From: Boseongicola sp. H5
Lineage (GTDB): Bacteria; Pseudomonadota; Alphaproteobacteria; Rhodobacterales; Rhodobacteraceae
Length of the DNA stretch: 64,000 nt
NCBI GenBank assembly: GCA_020622165.1
Contig: JACNMN010000011.1
Span: 98,443 to 162,442, forward strand
Direction: 5' to 3'
Numbering within the stretch: position 1 is the first letter of the stretch; each line of letters opens with the position of its first letter. Below, piece by piece: positions 25,126-32,322 of this stretch. The notes under the pieces are model-generated. The model was given only the letters and a program-made list of their open reading frames with translations. It ran no database searches and was not told where the DNA came from. Position numbers and translations under genes: made by a program.

Positions 25126-25728
25126 TCACGGGCTACACGGGCGGGGAACAATCTTCCGTCGAAATTCGGGCTCGGCAAACCGGGCCTGAAGCATGTCATC
25201 AAAAATGGTGTAAAGCCGGATGCGGTCTTCCAGCGAGATATCGGGCCTCAGCATCACGATCCCGCTGAAGGCCCCGTAATCGAGCAGCGCGATATCCTGC
25301 GCCATCGCCGGATCGACGCCAAAGCGCATCTCGTAGATCCGCGCGGTGAAGTTCAGCCGCGCCGCATCCGCCGCCGCGACCTTTGCGGCCAAGGCCGGGT
25401 CCCGCGCGGCAAGCTTCCGGATGTTGAGTTCCAGATGCATGTCAAGCGCGATCATCTCCTGCACGATCCGCTCGAACGCCTCCGCATCGAAGTGCTCCAG
25501 ATCGAAATCGGCGATCGGGTTGTCCGTCTGGACCGCGCGCCAGTGATCCACCAGCGCCTCCAGAAACGTCGCCTGATCGGCGAAATGATGGTAGAAGGAG
25601 CCCTTGGTCAGGCCGGCCTCGGCGCAGACCCTGTCGATACGCAGCGCATCGGGCCCTTCGGCGCTCAGCAGATCAAGGCCAAGGGTCAACCAATCGTCGC
25701 GGTCAAATCTCTTGCGCGGGGCGGTCAT
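25126..25728 (-). CDS. TetR-family transcriptional regulator
   Basis: A 200-residue one-component repressor. The N-terminal helix-turn-helix is clear (LRIDRVCAEAGLTKGSFYHHF, with the family-typical SFYHHFADQATFLEALV). The C-terminal ligand domain is not assigned. ATG 25728 overlaps the stop of the membrane-protein gene as ATGA. A perfect 6-4-6 palindrome at 26131-26146, upstream of that membrane gene, is the likely operator, giving autoregulation. Confidence 0.9.
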   Translation of the reverse strand: MTAPRKRFDRDDWLTLGLDLLSAEGPDALRIDRVCAEAGLTKGSFYHHFADQATFLEALVDHWRAVQTDNPIADFDLEHFDAEAFERIVQEMIALDMHLELNIRKLAARDPALAAKVAAADAARLNFTARIYEMRFGVDPAMAQDIALLDYGAFSGIVMLRPDISLEDRIRLYTIFDDMLQARFAEPEFRRKIVPRPCSP

Positions 25729-26102
25729 GGGGCCAGCCCCCAGAGGCCAAGGCCGATCACCGGCAGAAACAGCCAGCCCTGCGGCAATTGCCCATAGCCC
25801 GCCCCGATCATGAGCGGCAGGATCAGACCAAGCGCCGCGAACCCCGCCGCGAGGGCGACGCCCGCAATGGCAAGCCCGGTCGCGCCGCCGGCGCCAAGAC
25901 CCGCAGCCAGAAACAGCCCCGCCATCGCCACCAGCGTAACCGAAACCAGATGCCAGCACAGATAGGCCGTATCGCGGGCCAGATCGGGCAGATCCCGGCT
26001 GGCCCTGAGCGGTGCCGCCACTTGGCTGCCGCCGACGAACAGATGAATGCCGGCCCAAAGACCCGACATGGCAGCAGCGGCAAGAAAGGGTGTGGAGATC
26101 AT
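25725..26102 (-). CDS. four-helix membrane protein
   Basis: A 125-residue hydrophobic protein with about four transmembrane segments, starting STPFLAAAAMSGLWAGIHLF and containing CWHLVSVTLVAMAGLFL. The G-x-H and C-W-H histidines within membrane segments are notable. It is translationally coupled to the downstream TetR gene, so it is probably its regulated target. No specific family recognised. Confidence 0.75.
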   Translation of the reverse strand: MISTPFLAAAAMSGLWAGIHLFVGGSQVAAPLRASRDLPDLARDTAYLCWHLVSVTLVAMAGLFLAAGLGAGGATGLAIAGVALAAGFAALGLILPLMIGAGYGQLPQGWLFLPVIGLGLWGLAP

Positions 26103-26130
26103 CGGACCGACTCAATGTTGTTCGAATTTA

Positions 26131-26146
26131 CATACCAGATGGTATG
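26131..26146. promoter_or_regulatory. palindromic operator, probable TetR target
   Basis: CATACCAGATGGTATG is a perfect inverted repeat (CATACC, 4-base spacer, GGTATG) lying 29 bp upstream of the membrane-protein/tetR pair and 53 bp upstream of the M48 protease start. It could control both directions. Confidence 0.6.
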
Positions 26147-26198
26147 GTTCATGCAAGTCCCTATTGCCGCCTGCCCGCCGATGCCCCATATCCTGCCT

Positions 26199-26897
26199 AT
26201 GCTCAAGTTTACGCCCATCTTGCTGGCCATCATCTATGCCCTTGTGATGTATCAGTTTTCCGCCTGGCGCACCCGGCGGGAGCTGGATCAGCGCTCCACC
26301 GAACTGGCCGATCCGCGCCTGAAGGCGCTGACCGACCGGATGGCGGAGGCGCTTGGGGTGGAGCGGATCAAGGTGAATCTCTACGAGATCGATCCGGTCA
26401 ACGGGCTGGCGGCGCCGGACGGGCGCATTTTCCTGACCCGGGGATTTTTCAACAAGTACCGTCTGGGCGAGGTCAGCGCCGAGGAGATGGCCAGCGTCAT
26501 CGCCCATGAACTGGGCCATGTCGCCCTTGGCCATGCGCGCCGCCGGATGATCGATTTTTCCGGGCAGAATGCGGTGCGCGTGGCGCTGGCCACGGTTCTG
26601 GGGCGGATCATCCCGGGCGTCGGTGTCTGGATCGCGAATATGCTCGCCTCTCTTCTGATGGCGCGGCTGAGCCGTCAGGACGAATACGAGGCGGACGCCT
26701 ATGCCTCCGCGCTGCTGGTCAAATCAGGGATCGGGACCGGACCGCAGAAAAGCCTGTTCACCAAGCTTGAGGGACTGACCGGGATGGGCGGGCGCGGCAT
26801 TCCCGCCTGGCTGATGAGCCATCCGAAAACCCACGACCGGATTGCAGCGATCGAGGCGCTGGAGGCCCGCTGGGCCCGCGAATTGCCACAGGAATAG
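26199..26897 (+). CDS. M48-family metalloprotease
   Basis: A roughly 232-residue zinc protease of the HtpX/Ste24-like M48 family. The zinc motif HELGH is at 103-107 and the third ligand comes from DEYEADAYAS; an N-terminal transmembrane segment (PILLAIIYALVMYQF) anchors it, with a second hydrophobic stretch around 130-155. The start is uncertain: ATG 26199 (MLKFTP) or ATG 26181 (MPHILP) both fit, and neither has a clear ribosome site. The gene lies divergent from the TetR pair and next to its operator. Confidence 0.85.
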   Translation: MLKFTPILLAIIYALVMYQFSAWRTRRELDQRSTELADPRLKALTDRMAEALGVERIKVNLYEIDPVNGLAAPDGRIFLTRGFFNKYRLGEVSAEEMASVIAHELGHVALGHARRRMIDFSGQNAVRVALATVLGRIIPGVGVWIANMLASLLMARLSRQDEYEADAYASALLVKSGIGTGPQKSLFTKLEGLTGMGGRGIPAWLMSHPKTHDRIAAIEALEARWARELPQE

Positions 26898-26913
26898 GCG
26901 GTGGTCCGCGCCG

Positions 26914-27456
26914 CTAGACGGCAAGGGCCTTTCCCAGCCTGGGCAGGCGCGCGCGCTTCATCAACTTGCGCAGATCAAGATCTTCGCCCGACAGGGTTTC
27001 GGCCTGCCGATGCACGCGGCGCACCACCTGTTCGATCACCTCGGGCGCCTCGGCCCACAACGCGCGCAGAAGCGCATCGGGATGCAGGGCGCTGAGCCCC
27101 GGCCCCTCCAGTTCACGGGCCGGAAAGTCCTTCAGGTTCAGCGTGACGATGGCCTCCGCCCGGCCGGAAAGCGCGGTGGCCAGTACATGCACATCGGCAG
27201 CATCGGGCAGCCAAAGGCGCGCCTCAAGCGCCGGATCGGGCGCAATCTCCGCATCGGGCCAGAGGGCGCGCAGGCGGGCGATTTCGCCCCGCGCAATCAC
27301 TTCGTCCGCCGGGTCGCGGCGGGCGGCGACCCGGGCCCATTCCTCAAGAATGCGCGCCGACCAGACCGGCGTGATCATCCCGGTCCCGGCAACGCCCATC
27401 AGGATCTCCCGCAGAACGGTGGGGTAGAGCACGCAGGCGTCGAGGCAGGTCCTCAT
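26914..27456 (-). CDS. PIN-domain protein
   Basis: A 180-residue PIN-fold putative ribonuclease. The acidic site residues are in place: LDACVLYP at the N-terminus, the mid-protein glutamate region ILEEWARV, DAADVHVLATAL and TLNLKDFP. It has the shape of a toxin of the VapC kind, but no antitoxin gene adjoins it; the start ATGA-overlaps the rlmI stop instead. Function as a toxin is therefore doubtful. Confidence 0.78.
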   Translation of the reverse strand: MRTCLDACVLYPTVLREILMGVAGTGMITPVWSARILEEWARVAARRDPADEVIARGEIARLRALWPDAEIAPDPALEARLWLPDAADVHVLATALSGRAEAIVTLNLKDFPARELEGPGLSALHPDALLRALWAEAPEVIEQVVRRVHRQAETLSGEDLDLRKLMKRARLPRLGKALAV

Positions 27457-28661
27457 GGCAGCAGCCGGAACGCCAATACCTTCAGATAACCGGTTTCGCT
27501 CAGATCGGGATGTTGCGGGTGATCGGGCCCGGCAAATCCGGTGTGGATCAGCCGCGGCACCCGCCCGGCCCGCCCGATCCCGCGCAGGCACGCCGCGCGG
27601 AACTTGCCAAGATCGGCGGCATGGGAGCAGGAACACAGGATCAGCACGCCCCCGGGCGCGACCAGCGGCGCGGCCAGCCGCGCCACGCGTTCATAGGCGC
27701 GCAGGCCCTTTTCCAGCGCGGGTTTCGACGGCGCGAAGGCAGGCGGGTCGGCAATCACGAGATCGAAGCTCTCGCCCTCCTGCTCCAGCGCCTCCATCAC
27801 CGCGAATGCGTCGCCCCTGCGCGTGGCAAGATCGGCGGCCCGCCCCATGGCGCGGGCCCCGGCAAGGGCCAGATCCAGCGCGGGTTCCGAGGCGTCGACG
27901 GCCAATGCGCCCGTCGCGCCACCTGCCAGACAGGCCAGTGCGAAACCGCCGACATGGGAAAAGACATCCAGCACACGAGCTTCCCGCGCCAGTCGCGCCG
28001 CGACCCCATGATTGAACCGCTGATCGTAGAACAGCCCGGTTTTCTGGCCCGCCATCACATCGGCCATGTAGATCGCCCCGTTCATCGGAACCGGGATCGG
28101 CCCCTCGGGCGCGGCACCCCGCAAGACCGCGGTTTCCTCGGCAAGCCCTTCGGCCGCCCGCGCCCGCCCGCTGCCGTTCTTGATGAGGGTCGTGCACCCG
28201 GTCAGATCGGCGAGGATTTCGCTCAGCATGCCCAGCCGCTCCTCCAGCCAGATCGCATTGGGCTGGATCACCAGTGTCTCGCCGAACCGGTCCACGATCA
28301 GGCCGGGCAGCGCGTCGCCTTCGGCATGGACCAACCGATAATAGGGCGCGTCGAACAGCTTCTGCCGCAGATCGAGGGCGGCCCCGATCCGCGCGCGGAG
28401 CCAGTCCGCGTCGATCAGGGCGGTGGCATCGCGATCCAGCATCCGAAAGGCGATTTTCGCCTCGACCGTGGCGACGCCCACCCCGACAGGCCGCCGGTCC
28501 GCATCTTCGAGGATCGCCAGCGCGCCGGCGGGAATGGCGCGGGATCGGCGGTCCAGCACCAGTTCATCGGCCCAGGCCCAGGGCGCGCCGTGGCGCAATC
28601 TGCGGGCTTCGGCCTTGGGTTTCAGACGCAGGGTGGGCAAAGAAGAAGGGGGCGCAATCAT
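27453..28661 (-). CDS. rlmI: class I rRNA methyltransferase, RlmI-like
   Basis: A 402-residue SAM-dependent RNA methyltransferase with an N-terminal PUA domain (LRLKPKAEARRLRHGAPWAW) and a C-terminal Rossmann domain (VLDVFSHVGGFALA, the DPPAF motif, SCSHAADL). RlmI makes m5C1962 in 23S rRNA. The ATG at 28661 lies inside the loop of a strong hairpin that looks like the terminator of the preceding lipoprotein gene; TTG 28640 (LPTLRLK) is an alternative start after the hairpin. Confidence 0.88.
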   Translation of the reverse strand: MIAPPSSLPTLRLKPKAEARRLRHGAPWAWADELVLDRRSRAIPAGALAILEDADRRPVGVGVATVEAKIAFRMLDRDATALIDADWLRARIGAALDLRQKLFDAPYYRLVHAEGDALPGLIVDRFGETLVIQPNAIWLEERLGMLSEILADLTGCTTLIKNGSGRARAAEGLAEETAVLRGAAPEGPIPVPMNGAIYMADVMAGQKTGLFYDQRFNHGVAARLAREARVLDVFSHVGGFALACLAGGATGALAVDASEPALDLALAGARAMGRAADLATRRGDAFAVMEALEQEGESFDLVIADPPAFAPSKPALEKGLRAYERVARLAAPLVAPGGVLILCSCSHAADLGKFRAACLRGIGRAGRVPRLIHTGFAGPDHPQHPDLSETGYLKVLAFRLLP

Positions 28662-28669
28662 GCGCCCCC
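28640..28669 (-). terminator. hairpin plus pyrimidine run downstream of the lipoprotein gene
   Basis: On the minus strand GGGGGCGCA, loop TGAT and TGCGCCCCC form a perfect nine-pair stem followed by TTCTTCTTT. It starts 32 bp after the lipoprotein stop and contains the first possible start codon of rlmI in its loop region. Confidence 0.65.
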
Positions 28670-28700
28670 TCTATCTTGGATCGATCCGGTCCGAAAGGGA

Positions 28701-29330
28701 TCAGTTGAGCCCGGCCACAAGCACCGGGTCGCCGCCAAACGCCTCGCCCGCCCAGGAACGCAGGCGCGCCTGGATACGGTCGCGCTGGAAAATACCATCG
28801 CGCTCGGCAGCCACCGCATCGGGGCCCACAAGGGCGGGGAAGGTCACGTCCACATGGGTCGGCCCGTAAAGAACGGCACCGGTTTCGGCATGGCGGACCA
28901 CCAGATCGAACTCGATTTCATGTTCGCCGCGGAGATTGCTGTAGCGGGTGCGGTCGGTCAGCGCGTGGAACCGGGTCATCACAAGGCGGACCTGCACCGG
29001 CACATCGCCGTCCAGCCGGGCAAGGGCCTGCCGCAGGGGCGGGGTCATGAGATCGGCCACCTGCTGGTGGCGATTGCCAATCGGGTCTTCGCGCCAGACG
29101 ATATCGGCGCGCGGCTTGATCGTGTTGGCCTCTGACACGGTCAGCGAGGTCGGGACATCGACGATCACCTCCTCCACCCGCCAGTCCTGCGCCGAAGAGG
29201 CGACGGATGACGGCGCGGTTTGAGCGGAGCCGAACTCCAGCGGCGCGTTGCGGGTAACCGTACCGGGGGCGGAACAGGCCGAAACCGCCAGTACCGTACC
29301 CAGGATCGCAAATGAGATCAGACGTTTCAT
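28701..29330 (-). CDS. DUF6778-like lipoprotein
   Basis: A 209-residue predicted lipoprotein: signal with lipobox AVSAC near residue 20. The mature part has VEEVIVDVPTSLTVSE, RADIVWREDP and EHEIEFDLVVRH, a pattern I associate with a Rhodobacterales-restricted family of unknown function (DUF6778). The start ATG 29330 (MKRLIS) is chosen for its signal peptide; it follows GGAGGAAAAGC. It forms its own unit between two terminators. Confidence 0.7.
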   Translation of the reverse strand: MKRLISFAILGTVLAVSACSAPGTVTRNAPLEFGSAQTAPSSVASSAQDWRVEEVIVDVPTSLTVSEANTIKPRADIVWREDPIGNRHQQVADLMTPPLRQALARLDGDVPVQVRLVMTRFHALTDRTRYSNLRGEHEIEFDLVVRHAETGAVLYGPTHVDVTFPALVGPDAVAAERDGIFQRDRIQARLRSWAGEAFGGDPVLVAGLN

Positions 29331-29410
29331 GCTTTTCCTCCTGCCCCCGAAAGACGGGCAATTCAGATGTTCTTCGGGCAAGGCTGCCGCTCAAAAGAGG
29401 CCGCAATGCG

Positions 29411-29439
29411 AAAACCCCGGCGCGCTGCCGGGGTCTTTT
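29411..29439. terminator. bidirectional-type intrinsic terminator
   Basis: CCCCGGC, loop GCGCT and GCCGGGG make a perfect seven-pair stem flanked by AAAA on the left and TCTTTT on the right. On the minus strand it ends the FAH/HpaI transcript about 100 bp after the FAH stop, just before the lipoprotein promoter. The 29440-29529 stretch holds no gene I can see. Confidence 0.75.
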
Positions 29440-29529
29440 AGTGATTAAATCTTGTCTCAAATACGGCGTGATGCCGGTGAAACGGCCTGCCCGCGCCGTG
29501 GCAGACACGGTGACAAAGCCTGCCGCAGC

Positions 29530-30354
29530 CTAGCCCTGCGCGACCTGCATCCGCTGCTGGCCAAGCCCGTCGATCTCCAGAACCACCTCGTCGCCGGGGG
29601 CCAGAAACCGCGGCGGAGACATGCCCGCCCCGACACCGGGCGGCGTGCCGGTCGCGATGATGTCACCGGGATGAAGTGTGAAGAACCCGCTGAGATAGGA
29701 GATCAGCCTTGCCACCCCGAAAATCATGTGCCGGGTCGAACCGTCCTGCCGCAACTGGCCGTTCACCGACAGGCGCAAGCCAAGCGCGTGGGGGTCGCCG
29801 ATCTCGTCGGGGGTCACCAGCCAGGGGCCGATCGGGGCGAAGCTGTCGCAGCTTTTGCCCTTGGTCCACTGGCCCGCGCGATGTTTCTGGTAGTCCCGCT
29901 CGGACACATCGTTGACGGCCACATAGCCCGCCACATGGGCCAGTGCATCCGCCTCCTCCACATGTTTGGCGGGCCGGCCGATGACCACGCCCAGCTCGAC
30001 TTCCCAATCGGTCTTGGCGGAACCGCGGGGGATGTAGATCGTATCGGTCGGTCCGGTTATGGCCGACGTCGCCTTCATGAAGATCAGCGGCTCGGGCGGC
30101 GGCGTCGCGCCGGTTTCCGCGGCGTGATCGGCATAGTTCAGACCGATGCAGACGATCTTGCCTGTCCCGGCCACGGGCGGGCCAAGCCGCGGATTGCCCC
30201 CCACCACCGGCCCGTCCGCCGTGAACCCGTCCAGCCGGGTCAGCGCGTCGCCGCCCAGATCCGCCACCTGCCCGGACAAATCGCGGATCCGTCCCTCGGC
30301 ATCCAGAACGCCCGGTTTTTCCGCCCCCGCTTCGCCATAGCGCACGAATTTCAT
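29530..30354 (-). CDS. fumarylacetoacetate hydrolase family protein
   Basis: A 274-residue FAH-fold metal-dependent hydrolase or decarboxylase. Key blocks are IVCIGLNYADHAAE (with the conserved His), the acidic metal ligands DWEVELGVVIG, VNDVSERDYQ and GDIIATGTPPGVG. Relatives act on ureidoglycolate, 2,4-diketo-3-deoxy sugars acids or acylpyruvates. It lies 4 bp after a HpaI-type aldolase gene, so a role in catabolism of a 2-keto-3-deoxy acid is a reasonable inference. ATG 30354 has AAGGGGAG upstream. Confidence 0.87.
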   Translation of the reverse strand: MKFVRYGEAGAEKPGVLDAEGRIRDLSGQVADLGGDALTRLDGFTADGPVVGGNPRLGPPVAGTGKIVCIGLNYADHAAETGATPPPEPLIFMKATSAITGPTDTIYIPRGSAKTDWEVELGVVIGRPAKHVEEADALAHVAGYVAVNDVSERDYQKHRAGQWTKGKSCDSFAPIGPWLVTPDEIGDPHALGLRLSVNGQLRQDGSTRHMIFGVARLISYLSGFFTLHPGDIIATGTPPGVGAGMSPPRFLAPGDEVVLEIDGLGQQRMQVAQG

Positions 30355-30358
30355 AAGC

Positions 30359-31132
30359 TCACTCCCCTTCCTGCATGTCCTTGAGTCCCGCCATCGCGGC
30401 CCGTGCGCCCGCCAGAATCCAGGCGTGTTCCGAGGCGATGAAAAACCCGCTGACCCCGTCGGCGCGCAGGCGCGCGGCCTGCGCCGCATCCGCCACGAAG
30501 GTCATGTATCCCTTGCCCGCGGCTCGCGCCGCCCGGCCCACCGTTTCGAATGCGGCCCGCAACTCGGCGCTGTCCTGATCGGTCTTTCCGTAAGCGACGC
30601 TCAGATCGGCGGGCCCGAGGAACACCGCGTCGATCCCCTCGGTCGCGGCGATGTCATCCGCGCAGTCGACCGCTTCGGGGTCTTCGATCTGGGCGATCAC
30701 GACCGTCTCGGCGGCGCTTCGGGACAGAAGCCCGGCCATGCTGCCGGTGCCATAGCCCGCCCATCTGCTGGAGCCCGCATAGCCCCGCCCGCCATGGCCG
30801 AAGCGGGCGGCCTTGGCAATCTTCGCCGCGCCCGTCCCGGTCATCACATGCGGCACCACGACACCCACGGCGCCCGCATCGAGCGCCTGCAGAATGTGCT
30901 CCGGCGCGGATGAGGCGACCCGCACCAGCACCGGAAAGCCGCCCGCGCGTGCCACGGCCAGGCAATTGCCGAGACTGCCGCGATCGAAGGGCGCATGTTC
31001 CTGATCGATGCATACGAAATCGAGACCGGAGAGCATCAGCACCTCCATCACGTCGACGGCCGGTGTCTTCATGAATGTCCCGGCCAGGATTTCCCCCGAG
31101 ACGAGCCTTGATTTGAACGATGCCGGTGCCAC
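30359..31132 (-). CDS. HpcH/HpaI-family aldolase
   Basis: A 257-residue class II aldolase that cleaves or forms 4-hydroxy-2-oxo acids with a divalent metal. Family motifs are FVCIDQEHAPFD (His base), IEDPEAV (metal-binding Glu) and FLGPADLSVAYG (metal-binding Asp). The start is GTG 31132, with GGGGGAGGCAGG upstream; a longer frame lacks such a site. It is co-transcribed with the FAH gene. Confidence 0.87.
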   Translation of the reverse strand: MAPASFKSRLVSGEILAGTFMKTPAVDVMEVLMLSGLDFVCIDQEHAPFDRGSLGNCLAVARAGGFPVLVRVASSAPEHILQALDAGAVGVVVPHVMTGTGAAKIAKAARFGHGGRGYAGSSRWAGYGTGSMAGLLSRSAAETVVIAQIEDPEAVDCADDIAATEGIDAVFLGPADLSVAYGKTDQDSAELRAAFETVGRAARAAGKGYMTFVADAAQAARLRADGVSGFFIASEHAWILAGARAAMAGLKDMQEGE

Positions 31133-31216
31133 GGGCCTGCCTCCCCCCACGGGTAATTCTGCCGCGACCCTGCCGGGATCGCCGGGGGAATGCAATTGCC
31201 GATGGCCGGGCCGGTG

Positions 31217-32257
31217 TCAGGCGATGGGGCGGGCTGCCGGGTCGGAGCCGTCGGGGCCGGGGATTTGCCGGCCCGCAGCTTTGGGCGCGCCCGGATCCTG
31301 CCCGGCCCCGGGCGGGGCGGGCGCGGGGGCCGGCGCTGGCGCGGCCTCAACGGAAGGCCCGGGAGACCCGGTGGCCGGCCCGGTTGTCAGGCGCACCGCC
31401 CGCCGGCCGCCTTGCTGGCCCAGACGGCCCCGCAACACGATCCGGCCATTGCGGTCTTCAAGAGAGATGTTGGCCAGATCCGCGGCCTCGAACGGGATCA
31501 GATCTCCGGGCGCGAGACGCTCCAGCTCGGCCAGGCTGCGCACCCGGCGCATCAGGGTCACGTCAAGATCCACCTCCGCTCCGACGATCGTCTGACGAAA
31601 GGCGGCCTGCCACGCCGGGTCCAGCGCGGGGCGCGCCGCCTGCTGCGCCGCCGCCGACCCCGACCCGGCGGGCACGATCAGCAAGACCTTGCCGGTCTTC
31701 GCACCCTCGCCAAGGCTCAGCTCCACCTCGAACTGGTGATAGGCGGCATCGGGCATCAGAAGCGGCAATTGCCGCCGGTCGGCCAGCGGGCCGCCAAAGC
31801 TCATCCGGCGGGGCCAATCGACGCCCTGAACCCCATCCAGCTCCGCCGCAAAGGCCGAAAGCAGCAATTCGATGAAATCCTTGGTCAGGGCGATGTCGAT
31901 CTTGGTGAAGGGCCGGTCGGGCCCCTGCACCGGATCGACCCGGCCCGTCGTCTGCACCTCGATCAGCGCATCGACGACCGGCTGCTGCAACAGGCACAGA
32001 CCGCGCGCGCCGTGAGGCGCATCCAGACCGGTCAGCAAGCCGCCATCGGGCAACCCGGTCAGCAGATCGCCGATCAGAAGCGACCAGCTTACATCGTCCC
32101 TGCCCGGTTCGGGCACAAGGCCGGCAAAGGGCGCGCCCGCCCGGCGAAGGGCCCGCTGAAAGGCGCGCCGCGCGCCCGCCCCCCTGTCCGCGGCCGGGGT
32201 GGCGCGCGCCCGTTTGGTCATGCGCTGCAGAACGGATAAGCTGGCGGTATCCGCCAT
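31217..32257 (-). CDS. fliM: FliM/FliN-family flagellar motor switch protein
   Basis: A 346-residue protein with an N-terminal leader (MADTASLSVLQRMTKR), a CheC-like middle domain (FTKIDIALTKDFIELLL, the typical FliM helix) and a C-terminal SpoA domain (EVDLDVTLMRRVRSLAELERLAPGDLIPF region), then an Ala/Pro-rich tail of about 60 residues. FliM forms the C-ring and binds CheY-P for switching. No other flagellar or chemotaxis gene is in the window, so this is an isolated copy. ATG 32257 is preceded by AAGGGCC. Confidence 0.83.
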   Translation of the reverse strand: MADTASLSVLQRMTKRARATPAADRGAGARRAFQRALRRAGAPFAGLVPEPGRDDVSWSLLIGDLLTGLPDGGLLTGLDAPHGARGLCLLQQPVVDALIEVQTTGRVDPVQGPDRPFTKIDIALTKDFIELLLSAFAAELDGVQGVDWPRRMSFGGPLADRRQLPLLMPDAAYHQFEVELSLGEGAKTGKVLLIVPAGSGSAAAQQAARPALDPAWQAAFRQTIVGAEVDLDVTLMRRVRSLAELERLAPGDLIPFEAADLANISLEDRNGRIVLRGRLGQQGGRRAVRLTTGPATGSPGPSVEAAPAPAPAPAPPGAGQDPGAPKAAGRQIPGPDGSDPAARPIA

Positions 32258-32322
32258 GAATGTCGGCCCTTCAATCTGGAAAATCCCGCGGGCTTTATGC
32301 CCCATGCAGGGTTAAGAAACCC

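Noticed and set aside
26914..27456. PIN protein considered as a VapC toxin of a toxin-antitoxin pair
   Set aside because: No small antitoxin gene lies directly upstream or downstream; the gene is coupled to rlmI instead.
29440..29529. Stretch after the terminator considered as a small RNA or tRNA gene
   Set aside because: No tRNA landmarks (GGTTCGAATC-like T-arm, CCA) and no own promoter or second terminator were seen.
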